From Pancytospora philotis (taxonomy: Eukaryota > Microsporidia): a DNA stretch of 64,000 bases. The stretch is taken from the NCBI GenBank assembly GCA_023647555.1, contig JALRLY010000265.1, forward strand, positions 1 to 64,000. The letters are read 5' to 3'. Position 1 is the first letter of the stretch. Each line of letters opens with the position of its first letter. The notes beneath the pieces are model-generated. The model ran no database searches. It saw only the letters and a program-made list of their open reading frames with translations, and had not been told where the DNA came from. Below are positions 9,464 to 19,547 of the stretch, one piece after another. A program made the position numbers and the translations under genes.

Positions 9464-9913
9464 CTAGTCATGACGCTTGATCCCGAAGATCCGCCGCATG
9501 TGCATGAAGCCGAGCTTGGGAACGACGACGAGCACGAGCGAAATCACGCCCGGGATGAAATACTTGACCTTCCACTCGACGAGCCTGGATACGAACATGA
9601 AAAGCAGCACCGGGTAGATCGCCATGAACTTGAGCGTGGACGTCTGGCCGAGCTGCACGGCCATCTGCTCCCAGAACGTGAAGTCCCTGTACGTGGCGTC
9701 GAACGGGTCCCCGATCATCCAGTGGAAGAATATGAATGTCGATATGTTGTATGTGATCGCGGTCAGCTGCCACGCCTTGGCGTATCCGAACAGCTGCGAG
9801 TAGCTGGCCCAGAAAATGCCTGTCAGGACGAAGTGGATGATCCAGCTGCCCTTCTGTATGGTCCACGATATGTTCTGCGACACGTGCATGCCCTTCTCTT
9901 CCCTGTTCTTCAT
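9464..9913 (-). CDS. ORM1: ORMDL-family regulator of sphingolipid synthesis
   Basis: A 149-aa membrane protein close to the family's usual length (about 153 aa in human). Family signatures: WIIHFVLTGIFWASY in the first hydrophobic segment, THFILN-like and FHWMIGDPFD matching FLH..KGTPF, FWEQMAVQLGQTSTLKF matching HWEQ.D.G.QFTS..KF, and a C-terminal VVPKLGFMHMRRIFGI matching the conserved PK...H..RIFGINK. It has four probable transmembrane segments. Orm proteins sit in the ER and restrain serine palmitoyltransferase. The N-terminal extension carrying the Orm1/2 phosphosites in yeast is absent, as in human ORMDLs. It heads a run of minus-strand trafficking and lipid genes. Confidence 0.9.
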   Translation of the reverse strand: MKNREEKGMHVSQNISWTIQKGSWIIHFVLTGIFWASYSQLFGYAKAWQLTAITYNISTFIFFHWMIGDPFDATYRDFTFWEQMAVQLGQTSTLKFMAIYPVLLFMFVSRLVEWKVKYFIPGVISLVLVVVPKLGFMHMRRIFGIKRHD

Positions 9914-10168
9914 TGCGGCTGGACACTTTCCGGACTAAGTTTCAGCGGTTTCAGAACTGTAGGAACTGACGAATGGCAGGCTGGACCTACCGGATCCAAA
10001 GAAAACGCATGCACGTTACAAGTCGAACAGACCGTTTGTAAGGTGGGCGTATATGCAACAAAAGATGTGAGTACGTAGACTTTAGACGTAACTAAAATTT
10101 AAAGATTTATTATTATGTAGCAGCATTCTATCACGCCGCTTTCGCCCCGCTGGTTAAGTTCAATTTAT

Positions 10169-11953
10169 TTATAGAAAAAGCTCGATCCTTCGCGTCACTC
10201 CTTTCGAAATGGCATGCAGCACGAATGGGCCAGTAGTGCTGGGCTTTTGTAATACCAGAGTTGCCATGTCTGCTGCTGTGCTGCGGCTGAGCAGCTGCAA
10301 GCTAGCACCGTCATGCTCGATGCTTACGTCCTCTGCATCTGCCCGCTGTTCGACGGTTATAGAATCGTCCGACTGGCTGTAGACAAGCCAGTTGCCGCCG
10401 CCCGCATACGCATACTTAGTTTCTAGAGCAGCATTAAACAGCACAACACCCGATAATATTACACCGCAGAGTTCTTTAGCCGCGCCCGTGCTTCGCATCC
10501 GCTGGAGCTCAGCGAGGAGCAGTTTTCTATTCTCCGAAAGGTCGCCGTGGATGCACAGAACGTCGATCAGCGACTCGAGGAGCTCAGTCTTCTCAGCACT
10601 TGCTTTCCCTGCTGTAAGTGCCCTAAGGTGACACGTTGCCAGCGATGCGACCAGTGCGCAGTCCTTGGTCTTGCTTGGCAGCGTGTCGTAGATCATCTGG
10701 AAGTACTCGATTTCCTCTTTGCCTGAAATGATCTTGAAGAGAGGGCGGATCTGCTCCAGCGAGTGCAGAACGCGCTCCCGAACGGCGCCGTACACCTGCG
10801 GGCACTCGTAGAGGATCTTGCAGAGGAACTCGTGGTCGGCTAACTCGGTGATCTTGGTCAGCAGGGTGCACAGCACGCGGCTTGCGAGCGCAGGGTCGAT
10901 GCGGTCGCGCAGCACATAGTGCATGATCTCCTCGCGCTGCTTGTACAGCCGCCGGCAGTTCCCGCGGTTCACCAGCGACACGAGAGTCTCCAGATAGAAG
11001 CCGCTGCGCACGCCGAGGTTTATGATCTTCTCGACCGTGAGCTCCGTGAGCACACCGTACTGCGCGGAGAAGCTGAAGCCGAGGTAGCGCGAGTTCGGGT
11101 TCTCCGAGTTGATGAGCCTGAAGATGAAGCCTTCGGCCCGCTCGGTGAAGTTGTCAGCCGCGCAGAGGAACTTGCAGCACTCGTACGCGATGGCGATGTC
11201 GATCTGCTTGACCGATTTGACCGCCGGCCCGATGACGAGGGAGCGCAGATGCTCGAGCAGCTTCTCGCCAGGCGCAAGCTTGCCGCTGCGCAGGAGAACA
11301 AGGTACATCTGCACCAGCTTTAGTACCAGGAATCCGCAGCGCGCATCGAAGATCCTGTCCTTGAGATACAATACGTCGTTGTCCGACAGCCGGCCGTGCA
11401 ATTTGTGGTCCAGCACGATCTGTAGCTTGACGAGCAGCGCCCGCTCGTTCTGCGAATGCATGTGGAAGTGGAGCTCTGGCCTGATTTTGCTCTTTGCAAT
11501 GATTGCACTGGCGTAAGTGCCTTCCCTGTCCTGGGGAACAACGATCTGCTCAGCAATCTCGCCCATGCCTGCACGCGAGCCGCTGTAGTTGCACAGGAAG
11601 GCCAGCGCATCGGCGCGCGTCTCTCTGTTCTGCAGCTGCTTGGAAACGGTGTTAACAAGAAGGATGCCGCACGCGGGCCGCTCGTACTGCACCAGCCCGT
11701 GGTAGCCGCACCGCCGAACGCTACTGTTCGCCGACGCGCACGCCTTCACGAACTCGAACTCGGCGATGTCCACGCCGCGCAGCTGCAAAAAGAGCCTCTT
11801 CTCCAGCCCGAGGAGCAGAGACTCGCTGCGCCGCTGCTCCCGAAGGGCGATCTGCTTCTGTTCGTGCGCAGCCCGCTGCTTCTGCTGGGCCACTGGCAGC
11901 TTCCTCACGCCTGTGATGAAGGCCGACAGCCCCGGCTCCGCAAACACAGCCAT
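10169..11953 (-). CDS. AP-complex large subunit, gamma/alpha-adaptin type
   Basis: A 594-aa helical-solenoid protein. The N-terminus (GLSAFITGVRK, then a basic helix EQKQIALREQRR) matches the GL..FI..IR.....E...I..E...IR start of gamma- and alpha-adaptins, followed by armadillo-like repeats including GYHGLVQY, SENPNSRYLGFSFS and LVSLVNRGNCRR. Adaptin large chains form the core of clathrin adaptors AP-1 (Golgi/endosome) or AP-2 (plasma membrane). The hinge and ear domains are missing, so this is a trunk-only chain; AP-1 versus AP-2 cannot be settled. First ATG in frame is 11953, about 20 bp after AGATTTTGCG. It lies 85 bp downstream of the preceding gene on the same strand. Confidence 0.65.
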   Translation of the reverse strand: MAVFAEPGLSAFITGVRKLPVAQQKQRAAHEQKQIALREQRRSESLLLGLEKRLFLQLRGVDIAEFEFVKACASANSSVRRCGYHGLVQYERPACGILLVNTVSKQLQNRETRADALAFLCNYSGSRAGMGEIAEQIVVPQDREGTYASAIIAKSKIRPELHFHMHSQNERALLVKLQIVLDHKLHGRLSDNDVLYLKDRIFDARCGFLVLKLVQMYLVLLRSGKLAPGEKLLEHLRSLVIGPAVKSVKQIDIAIAYECCKFLCAADNFTERAEGFIFRLINSENPNSRYLGFSFSAQYGVLTELTVEKIINLGVRSGFYLETLVSLVNRGNCRRLYKQREEIMHYVLRDRIDPALASRVLCTLLTKITELADHEFLCKILYECPQVYGAVRERVLHSLEQIRPLFKIISGKEEIEYFQMIYDTLPSKTKDCALVASLATCHLRALTAGKASAEKTELLESLIDVLCIHGDLSENRKLLLAELQRMRSTGAAKELCGVILSGVVLFNAALETKYAYAGGGNWLVYSQSDDSITVEQRADAEDVSIEHDGASLQLLSRSTAADMATLVLQKPSTTGPFVLHAISKGVTRRIELFL

Positions 11954-12038
11954 GTTTACAGCCAACCGTCTCGCAAAATCTGCCGGTTTTAGCGTGTAAA
12001 TATCATAAAACACAAGTAGAGGAGTAATGGCACTCAAT

Positions 12039-14651
12039 TTAATACTTCCTGATGTCTGCGATCAGGTACTTTGAGTCCTCCGGGATGCTGTGCTCGACCT
12101 TGCTGACAAGCTCCGTCAGGTACTCCCTATCCCAGATGTTCAGATAGGAAAGGATGAGCAGCGCCTTGCACATCAGCTTGCTATCGACGTGTGTGATGAG
12201 GTGCTTCGAGCAGTAGTGGCCGCCGTTCAGAATATTGTAGATATTAAGCTTGAAGAGCAGCTCCTTGTTGTCGTAGTGCTTCTCCAGCATTTTGAGGATG
12301 TTATCAAGATTCTTGCACTTGAACAGCTGGAGCACGCACATGTCCAGATACAGCTTGTTGGGCTGGCGCATGCAGCGCATGACCTCGTCCTTGATGATCG
12401 TCTCTACCTCCAGGCTCGCCTCGTCGACGCTGAAGAACAGCACGAACTTCTCGAATTCGCTAGCCGCGCCGAAGTGCTTCAGGAAATACTCGGAGTTCTT
12501 TACGCCAAAGTTGAGCATGATGTTGGGACTGGGCTTGCCGGCGTCCGCCGCGAGGTCTGCAACCACGGAGGGATCGTCAGACACGATCCGAAGAAACCCA
12601 AGGAGCTCATCAGCGTCCATAAGGTTCGATTTCAGGAACTTAATGTCCGCCACCACGTCGAAGCCCGCAACCATCTTGGCCTTCAGGTAGATCGTAAAGC
12701 CGGGATGGGCGTACTGCCGTTTCAGAAGGAAAAGAGAAGGATCGCGGCCAGTGCAGAACTTGGCATACAGGATCTGGTTGGCGAAGATCCGGAAGAACTC
12801 AGTGGAGACATCCTCGTCGCTATCGTAGACCAGAAATACGCCAGCGGCCTCGCCCGCGGAGTTCTTCGGGTCTGCCACGCGCACCTGCGCACTCTCAATG
12901 TTCTCTAATAAGACCTTCTCGTAGATGCGCAGCAGACTGGGCTGGATGGCGCGGTTGTTGGCCAGCAGTTCGTTGAAATAGCTGCTGTTCCTGAGCACGA
13001 AGAGCCCGATCTCGCGGCTGTAAGTGCTGTGCAGCCACTCGGCACCGCTCTCAAGATCGTCGCCGATCCGCTCGAGGACATCGCCGTTCAGATACATGGA
13101 AAAATCGCTGAAGAGCTTGGCATACTCGAAGAAGTGCTCAGAAGGCATGCTAGAAATCAGGTGGATAATCGAAACGTCCTCCAGAACAACCTTGTTCTCA
13201 ATCTGGTAGGCAACCAGCCGATCGGCAACCGACGCATCGAGCAGAATGGCGTTCCGGATGTGCTGCGCGTTCAGTTTGAGGATCTCGTGGGGGAGCGGCC
13301 CGCCGAGGCATTCAGCCACTGTCGCCGGGTCCTCGCTCCTCAGCCCGAGAATTTTGTACTCCACAAAGTCATCGTGAACGGCCGGTTTGTACGACGGAGC
13401 CGCGCCATTGGAGGCCCGCAGACGGCCTACGCCAGAAGACTCATCTGCGCTGAGCGCCGAGAGCGTGCCGTCGGCCTCCTCCCTCAGCCTATAGGCGTTG
13501 ATGAACCTGATTACGCGGGGCAGCAGATAGAGCGAGCCGCTCTTGAGCTCCTGCTGGACCTCCTCCTTGCAGTCGACGGTTTTCTCGATGAGCACGTCTC
13601 TATCGGGGATGTACGCCAGCAGAATCTCGTAGATCGCGCCCTTGATGCAGCTGCTCAGCTTCAGCTTGAGCGCAGCCTGGAAGGAGCCCAGGAACTTGTA
13701 GAAGCTGATGCTCTTGAAGCGCACGAGCTTGACAATGCACGCCAGCGCCATCTCGAGCATCTCCTCGTCCTTGGGCTGGATCCGCCGCTCCTCGCTCCGC
13801 GGCGCGCTGGCCAGCACAGAGAACGCATACTCGAGGTCGTCGTAGAAATGGAGCAGCTTCTCGTGCGCGATGTCCGCGCTCTCCTTGTCGTGGATGAGCG
13901 ACGCCGCGAAGCCCAGGTAGACCGCGGTGTCCTCAAACTTGCGCGCACGGAGGAGCCCGTTGTTCGGCCGCTCGTTGATCAGCTGGAAAATCTGGTAGAC
14001 GAGCCCATAGTCGTTCGAGTCGAGCTGGGGCGTGATCTTGCGCACGATCCACTGCTTCACGACGCCCCGAAGCTTGCTGCGGTAGGAACTGACAAGGTTG
14101 AGCAGAACGGGCCCAACCATGAGCTTGCTCAGCACGAGCAGCTCGAAGGAGTGGTACTCGCCCTCGATCAGCGGCGCGAAGTTCACAGACGCATCGTCCG
14201 GCACGGTCTTGTTCATCAGGAAGTCCTTCAGCTTGGTGTTATAGTACTCGGAACGGTACACAATGTCGACGATCGCGTTGAATATCTGCGTCTCGATCTG
14301 CTCCTTCTCGATCTGCGCCTGCAGGTCGATGTTCCTGGGCCGCGCGCCCGCGCCGTCGGCCGTCTGCGCGCTCAGGTTTCTGAGGAACAGCAGCTCGATC
14401 ACATCATCGAGGAGGTCCTTCGGCATCTCGATCTCGTTCTCCAGCAGGAACTTTATCAGAATCAGACAGTTCTGCTTCAGCGTCAGCAGCACGATCGTCT
14501 GCGAGTCCTCGAGCGAGAAGGTCCTGATGCGCCCGTAGGAAATCGACTGGAGCTTTAGGATCCCCCGCAGCGTCTCGATGTCCGAGGGCGAGAGCGCCTG
14601 GATGTTCTTGTACACGCTCGCGCTGATTTTCTTGAAGTTCTGTATCTCCAT
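12039..14651 (-). CDS. Large helical protein of unknown function
   Basis: An 870-aa protein, not recognised. It is leucine-rich and almost wholly helical in appearance (HEAT/solenoid-like), with no signal peptide, membrane segment, zinc site or nucleotide-binding motif. Residues 110-125 and about 460-495 are low-complexity linkers (DGAGARPR; SALSADESSGVGR). Size and style resemble solenoid proteins such as inner-ring nucleoporins, exportins or mRNA 3'-processing scaffolds, but no motif supports a choice. The start is well supported: ATG 14651 sits 5 bp after AAAATTTTTACA. It is followed by the adaptin gene at short spacing. Confidence 0.8.
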   Translation of the reverse strand: MEIQNFKKISASVYKNIQALSPSDIETLRGILKLQSISYGRIRTFSLEDSQTIVLLTLKQNCLILIKFLLENEIEMPKDLLDDVIELLFLRNLSAQTADGAGARPRNIDLQAQIEKEQIETQIFNAIVDIVYRSEYYNTKLKDFLMNKTVPDDASVNFAPLIEGEYHSFELLVLSKLMVGPVLLNLVSSYRSKLRGVVKQWIVRKITPQLDSNDYGLVYQIFQLINERPNNGLLRARKFEDTAVYLGFAASLIHDKESADIAHEKLLHFYDDLEYAFSVLASAPRSEERRIQPKDEEMLEMALACIVKLVRFKSISFYKFLGSFQAALKLKLSSCIKGAIYEILLAYIPDRDVLIEKTVDCKEEVQQELKSGSLYLLPRVIRFINAYRLREEADGTLSALSADESSGVGRLRASNGAAPSYKPAVHDDFVEYKILGLRSEDPATVAECLGGPLPHEILKLNAQHIRNAILLDASVADRLVAYQIENKVVLEDVSIIHLISSMPSEHFFEYAKLFSDFSMYLNGDVLERIGDDLESGAEWLHSTYSREIGLFVLRNSSYFNELLANNRAIQPSLLRIYEKVLLENIESAQVRVADPKNSAGEAAGVFLVYDSDEDVSTEFFRIFANQILYAKFCTGRDPSLFLLKRQYAHPGFTIYLKAKMVAGFDVVADIKFLKSNLMDADELLGFLRIVSDDPSVVADLAADAGKPSPNIMLNFGVKNSEYFLKHFGAASEFEKFVLFFSVDEASLEVETIIKDEVMRCMRQPNKLYLDMCVLQLFKCKNLDNILKMLEKHYDNKELLFKLNIYNILNGGHYCSKHLITHVDSKLMCKALLILSYLNIWDREYLTELVSKVEHSIPEDSKYLIADIRKY

Positions 14652-15021
14652 AGGTGTAAAAATTTTGGATTTTGAAATCGCGGCGCGACCTGCTGGGCGA
14701 TGCGCGCCGGGCAGTAGTTTGCAGGCCGTGAGCGAGGTGTGCTGTGTGCGTAGTAGGAATTCTGCAAATATATTTCTCCAAGGCTACATCGACGAGAATC
14801 GTGATCAAATCTGATCTTTAAGCACAGGCTACGCTGCGATGCTTTCCCATTCCCATTTACTGCCGCTGGTGCATTTGCTATCGCTAGAAAAGATCGAGCG
14901 CGAAATGGCCGAGATTCTCCATTCTGATAGTGGGCCCAGCAAATTAAATTACGTGGGTCTTTATCCATCTGCAGCCACGAAAGGATAATAAAACGGTACA
15001 CAATTAAATATCTAGGATTTA
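14652..15021. other. Intergenic spacer with one weak small ORF
   Basis: Lies between two minus-strand genes. On the plus strand ATG 14839 to TAA 14988 encodes 49 residues starting MLSHSHLLPLVHLL and containing REMAEIL. It lacks a start-proximal AAATTTT element and has ordinary AT-rich composition, so I do not call it a gene. AATAAA-type signals for the P4-ATPase transcript lie near its end. Confidence 0.4.
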
Positions 15022-18000
15022 TTAATATGCCTGCGTGCCGAGCTTCGCGTGCGAAGCAGGCCTGAACCACTTTCTGTAGACGCGCAGCACGAGCTTGAGG
15101 GATATCGCAAAGAAGTTCGCTAGCAGCAGGTTCGGGATGTTCTCCCTGGTGAACTCGCCGGCAGACAGCTCGTTGACTATGAAGAAAGAGAGCATGTACA
15201 GAAGCAGCGACAGGCCGCACAGCGAAAGCACCTCTTTGTTGATGTGCTCGATCGTCAGGCAGATGAGCGCCTGCTCGTTGATGACGATGCACGTGAAGAC
15301 GAGGATGCTGAGCGCGAAGAGCTCGCGCACGCGCACAAAGAGGAGCAGCACGATCGCCGAGGCCTGGAAGAAGCTGTTGACGTTGATCGCAAAGAGGTTC
15401 TTGACCGAGAGGAGGTTCGTGCGGCGCAGCTCCTGGTACAGCTCGGGGAACTTGAGCGTGGTTGCGCGCGGCACGTCCTGCGTGCGGATGAGGCTGTACA
15501 GCGGCGGGAACGTGTAGCAGATCAGGAGCGCCAGCATCTTGCCCTGGAAGACCGAGATGGGAACGTAGTAGATGAGGGCGCAGAAGATGGCCTGCACCAT
15601 TGCGATCATCGTGCCGCGGTGGATGATGATGCCCGCGACCGACGACGTGTTCTTGTAGCAGCGCCTGCCGTGCCAGAAGAAGAGATCCGCGACGTTCGCG
15701 AACTGCTTGATGGAGAAGTCCGCGGCGAGCGAGGCCTGGTTGCCCTCCTTGCCCTCGATGCCCACGCCGATGTCGGCCTCGGTGATCATCGAGACGTCGT
15801 TGCCGCCGTCGCCGATGCAGCAGACGGTCTCCTTCGCGATCTTGCGCAGCGCCGCGGCCATGACGGCCTTCTGCGTGGGCGAGTAGCGGCAGCCGACGAC
15901 GCAGTTGAGGTCGCGCGCGGCCGTGATGAACTCGTTGAGCGAGTGGTCGATCACGATCGCGAGCGACACGCCGTCGATGACGAGCGCGTTGTAGCGCCCG
16001 CTCGCGAGCGCACGCAGCTTCTGGCTGACCTCCTCGCGCGTCGCGCAGTTGGCAATGACGATGTAGCGGTCGGCCTTGTTGAGGAGGCGCGAGCTCATCG
16101 CGATCGAGATCGCCGTCTCTATCTTGTCTCCGGTGAGCATCCACACCTTCATCCCCGCGTTGCGCAGGTTCTCGAGCGTCTGGCGCACGTTGTCCTGCAG
16201 CTTGTCCTCGACGCCCGTCAGCCCGAGCAGCTCCAGGTCCTTCTCTATGGTGACCTGCTCGGCGAGCATCCTGTCGAGCCGCTCGCCGATCGCGAGCTTC
16301 GCCTGCTCGTAGCGCCGGCAGAAGTCGTCGTACTCCTCCAGGCTCAGGACGCGCTTCGCGATCATGAGCGTGCGGAGGCCGTCGCGCGCCATGTTGTCGG
16401 TCTCCTCCTCGGCCCACTCGGTCTCCCTTATGACCTTCTTCATCGCGGAGTCCGCGCCTTTCTCGAAGAAGAGAATCTCGCTCTCGCGGTCGAGGCCGTT
16501 CTCGGCGGCGGGCGCCTCCTCGCCGCTGCTCCTGCCGCTGTGCACGCCCGCGCGCTGCACGATGATGCCCATGCGCTTCGTGTCGGAGTTGAACGGGAAG
16601 ATCTGCAGAATGCGGTACGTGACGTTGCCGAGCGGCGAGCTGATCACGATGGTCGTGCGGTCGCGGCGCACGAGCTGCATGCCGACCTTCTCGATGTAGT
16701 TGACGATCGCAACCTCGTCGGGCGAGGACGCCTGGTACGTCATCTCGCCGTCGCTCTCGACGGGCGTCACGGCGTGGCAGACCGAGAGCGCCTCGATGAG
16801 CTCGTAGACGCGCATCTCGAGCGTCTTGGGCTTGCGGAACATCCCGCTGCTCTCCCGGCCCTGCGCGGCGATCTGCTTCATGCTCGCCTTGATCGCCTGC
16901 CGGATCTCCGACAGGTTCTCGGCGGTGTAGCAGGTCGTGCCGAGATGCACCTTCTTCATGACCATCTCGTTCTTCGTGAGCGTGCCGGTCTTGTCCGTGA
17001 GGAAGAAGCTGATGCGGCCCAGCTCCTCCTGCATGGAGGACGAGCGCACGATCACGCCCTGCAGATGCGGGCACGTCTGGACCATCCGCACGTAGCAGAT
17101 GCGCGCCAGGTTGATCGTGACCTTCAGCGAGATCGGAATGACGTACGAGAAAAGCATGAGGAACCTGAGGAATATGAAAAGCGTGGTGAGCCGCAGCGCG
17201 GTGGTGTTGTTGATGGTGAAGAACGCCGCCGCAATGAAGGACGAGATGCCCAGTATCTGCGTGAAGCGGTCGAGCTCCTTGTCGATCTTGCCGATCTTCG
17301 AGCGCGGCTTGTAGGTGTTCATCATCGAGCGCGTGTCGTCGCCCGTGTAGACAACGAGGCAGAGCGCTGAGGACGTGGCCACGATGGTGTTCGCCCAGAT
17401 GGTGTTATCCAGATCGAGCGACAGCCGGATGGGCTCCCCGCCCGCCGGCGCCGCCTCGGGGGCTGTCGTGGCCCCACCAGCGTGGGGCGCGGCGGCAGGC
17501 GATGCGCCGGAGTCCTCGCCATGCGGCAGCACGGCCGTCGAGGCGACCGCCTCCGCAACGGGCTGAGCCGCCGGCTCGATCTCGGCCTTGGGGCTCTCCG
17601 CGCGGACGCTCCCGTCCTCCTTCGCGAAGAAGAGCGCGTTATCGCACGGCCCGGTGCCTCTGGCCAGCTCCAGCATCGCGGTGAAGTTGTAGATCCCGCG
17701 GTGCGGCAGCTCGGCGGTCACGTTGAGATCGCCCAACGCGCCGGGCCCGCACTCTTGGGTCTCGGTGGGCGCCACGCGGCGCTTCCAGTCGGTCTCGCCG
17801 TCGAGCTGGTCGGTCCGGATGAAGATCTCGCCGGACGCCTCCTCGCTCTTGAGCAGCACGCCGTCGGCAGGCATGCGGTCGCCCTTCTCCACGAGCAGCA
17901 AATCGCCGGTCTTGATGTTCGCGCTCTTCACGGGCACGTAGCACCCGTCGCGCCAGATCTTGTACAGCTCGCTGTTGGACTCCTTGTCGCGCTTGTGGCG

Positions 18001-18270
18001 CTTGAAGTCGTCGAGGCCCTCGTTGAACATCGAGACCAGCAGCACAAACAGCCACGGGCCCAGGGACGTCCAGAACGACGAAATCGCAAGCTGGGGAAAG
18101 AGCTGCGCCACCATGATCGCGACGAAGTAGAACGAGGAGAACGACTGAAACTGCAACAATAATACGGACGGGAAAAAGTTCAGCCGTGTGTACTTCGTGT
18201 TGCGGATTTCGTTGTTCGAGTGCTTGTCGGGCGCTGCAGAGCTAATCCTGCGCACGTTCTCCGTCTGCAT
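15022..18270 (-). CDS. NEO1: P4-type ATPase (phospholipid flippase), NEO1/ATP9 class
   Basis: A 1,082-aa multi-spanning P-type ATPase. It begins with the P4 signature NTKYTRLNFFPSVLLLQFQ and M1-M2, then FIRTDQLDGETDWK (actuator region), DKTGTLT phosphorylation site near residue 425, MLTGDKIETA and GDGGNDVSMI hinge motif, and C-terminal M5-M10. The FIRTDQLDGETDWK form and a beta-subunit-independent, short N-terminus point to the Neo1/ATP9A-B class, which acts in Golgi/endosomal membranes to keep phosphatidylethanolamine and phosphatidylserine on the cytosolic side. An insert rich in Ala/Gly/Pro (about residues 235-275) interrupts the actuator domain and may be disordered. Upstream is an AGCCCC just before the ATG. 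Confidence 0.93.
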   Translation of the reverse strand: MQTENVRRISSAAPDKHSNNEIRNTKYTRLNFFPSVLLLQFQSFSSFYFVAIMVAQLFPQLAISSFWTSLGPWLFVLLVSMFNEGLDDFKRHKRDKESNSELYKIWRDGCYVPVKSANIKTGDLLLVEKGDRMPADGVLLKSEEASGEIFIRTDQLDGETDWKRRVAPTETQECGPGALGDLNVTAELPHRGIYNFTAMLELARGTGPCDNALFFAKEDGSVRAESPKAEIEPAAQPVAEAVASTAVLPHGEDSGASPAAAPHAGGATTAPEAAPAGGEPIRLSLDLDNTIWANTIVATSSALCLVVYTGDDTRSMMNTYKPRSKIGKIDKELDRFTQILGISSFIAAAFFTINNTTALRLTTLFIFLRFLMLFSYVIPISLKVTINLARICYVRMVQTCPHLQGVIVRSSSMQEELGRISFFLTDKTGTLTKNEMVMKKVHLGTTCYTAENLSEIRQAIKASMKQIAAQGRESSGMFRKPKTLEMRVYELIEALSVCHAVTPVESDGEMTYQASSPDEVAIVNYIEKVGMQLVRRDRTTIVISSPLGNVTYRILQIFPFNSDTKRMGIIVQRAGVHSGRSSGEEAPAAENGLDRESEILFFEKGADSAMKKVIRETEWAEEETDNMARDGLRTLMIAKRVLSLEEYDDFCRRYEQAKLAIGERLDRMLAEQVTIEKDLELLGLTGVEDKLQDNVRQTLENLRNAGMKVWMLTGDKIETAISIAMSSRLLNKADRYIVIANCATREEVSQKLRALASGRYNALVIDGVSLAIVIDHSLNEFITAARDLNCVVGCRYSPTQKAVMAAALRKIAKETVCCIGDGGNDVSMITEADIGVGIEGKEGNQASLAADFSIKQFANVADLFFWHGRRCYKNTSSVAGIIIHRGTMIAMVQAIFCALIYYVPISVFQGKMLALLICYTFPPLYSLIRTQDVPRATTLKFPELYQELRRTNLLSVKNLFAINVNSFFQASAIVLLLFVRVRELFALSILVFTCIVINEQALICLTIEHINKEVLSLCGLSLLLYMLSFFIVNELSAGEFTRENIPNLLLANFFAISLKLVLRVYRKWFRPASHAKLGTQAY

Positions 18271-18977
18271 AGGGGCTGCCCAGGATCGTTTTTTCTTCTT
18301 TAAATCTGATTGGTTTCAACAGCCCGCCACTAAAACAGCCCGGGGATGCGGATAAGGGGTGTGAAACACGGCAGGCGCAGCGCCAGGGTCGCTGTGCGCT
18401 ATGCTTAAGGGGTTGTATCCTACGCAGCTCTCGCGTAGCCGCGCACCATCGGACGTGCAAAGCCCGCGAAACCAATAAATGCCTTTTGTAGGGTGTCTTG
18501 CTTAGCAAATCAGGTGCTGTATACACTATGGCATGCGATTTGGTGATTTAAGGACTGAAAAAACAACATCACAGATATTCTCTTCAAACCTGCTTTCTAC
18601 CTTTAACGGCTCAACGCAGGTTTGCTACTCGCCGCGAGTATCAGGCTACGAGCACTGTTACAAGTACCTTAAACTAACGAGATGGGATTTTTGTTCGTAC
18701 ACCGCGCTCGGGCCGCAATGCGCCAGTTTTTTGAGCAAAACCCCCGAATGAAAATTTGATCCTGTCAATCGTGCTTGTATATACAGAAATAGGCAGCACT
18801 GCTCTCAGTTGCTGCACAAGCAGCAATGTGGTGCTGATTGGTGCAAACATGCACTGATCTGCATGGTAATCCAGTGCCCATTGCCAGGGGATCTCCTTTA
18901 GGCCTATTGGCGGCTGCAAGGCACGGCGGCCAAAAAGGAGCGGATGGTGAAAAACTGCTAGTTTGCGGCGCAGCCCC
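18271..18977. other. 707-bp divergent spacer with two strong hairpins
   Basis: Divergent promoter region between the flippase and adenylate kinase. No convincing ORF. Two adjacent hairpins stand out: 18375-18399 (GCGCAGCG pairing with CGCTG..CGC, 8 bp with a 2-nt bulge) and 18420-18438 (CTACGC/GCGTAG, 6 bp, 7-nt loop). They may belong to a small structured RNA; family unknown. Confidence 0.4.
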
Positions 18978-19547
18978 ATGCAGACGACAACTTGCACGAT
19001 GACGGAGGAGCAGGCGAAGCATCTCAACATCGTTATTATCGGACTCCCCGGCTCGGGAAAGGGCACGCAGTCGAAGATGGTGGCCGACAAGTACTCGCTG
19101 GTCCACATCAGCTCCGGCGACCTGCTGCGCGAGCAGATGGAGAAGGACAACGCGCTCGGCAAGGAGATTAGGCGCCACATGGAGGAGGGCATTCTGTTTC
19201 CCGACGAGCTCGTCAACTCGGTCTTCGTGGAGAACGTGCCGGCGAGCGACTACATCCTGGACGGCTACCCGCGCAAGCTGTCGCAGATCGACACGTTCAA
19301 GAACGTGAACCTCGTCCTGTACCTCACGCTCTCGGAGGACGAGGCCATCGAGCGCATCCTCAACCGCAACGAGGGCCGCGAGGACGACAACAAGGACGCG
19401 GTGAAGGTGCGGCTCGATGCGTTCGTCAAGAAGACGCAGCCGGTGATCGAACGCTACCGGGAGTTCGGGATCCTCCACGAGATCGACGCGTCGGGCTCGC
19501 AGGAGGACGTTTTCGATCGCATCTGCGGGGTCATCCAGAAGCTGTGA
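18978..19547 (+). CDS. Adenylate kinase (short, LID-less type)
   Basis: A 189-aa nucleoside monophosphate kinase that interconverts AMP, ATP and ADP. Motifs: P-loop GLPGSGKGTQ near residues 21-30, NMP-binding SSGDLLRE, LDGYPR, and the lid arginines in RNEGREDDNKDAVKVRL followed by TQPVIERY. The long zinc or Tyr LID insert is missing, so this is the short cytosolic type (AK1 or UMP/CMP-kinase size). UMP-CMP kinase is an alternative because the two families share all these motifs. The first ATG is 18978 (right after CAGCCCC); ATG 18999 would remove seven residues and also fits. Codon use is strongly GC3-biased, suggesting high expression. Confidence 0.88.
   Translation: MQTTTCTMTEEQAKHLNIVIIGLPGSGKGTQSKMVADKYSLVHISSGDLLREQMEKDNALGKEIRRHMEEGILFPDELVNSVFVENVPASDYILDGYPRKLSQIDTFKNVNLVLYLTLSEDEAIERILNRNEGREDDNKDAVKVRLDAFVKKTQPVIERYREFGILHEIDASGSQEDVFDRICGVIQKL

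Noticed and set aside
14839..14988. 49-codon ORF on the plus strand
   Set aside because: No start-proximal element, no domain and neutral composition; kept only as a note.
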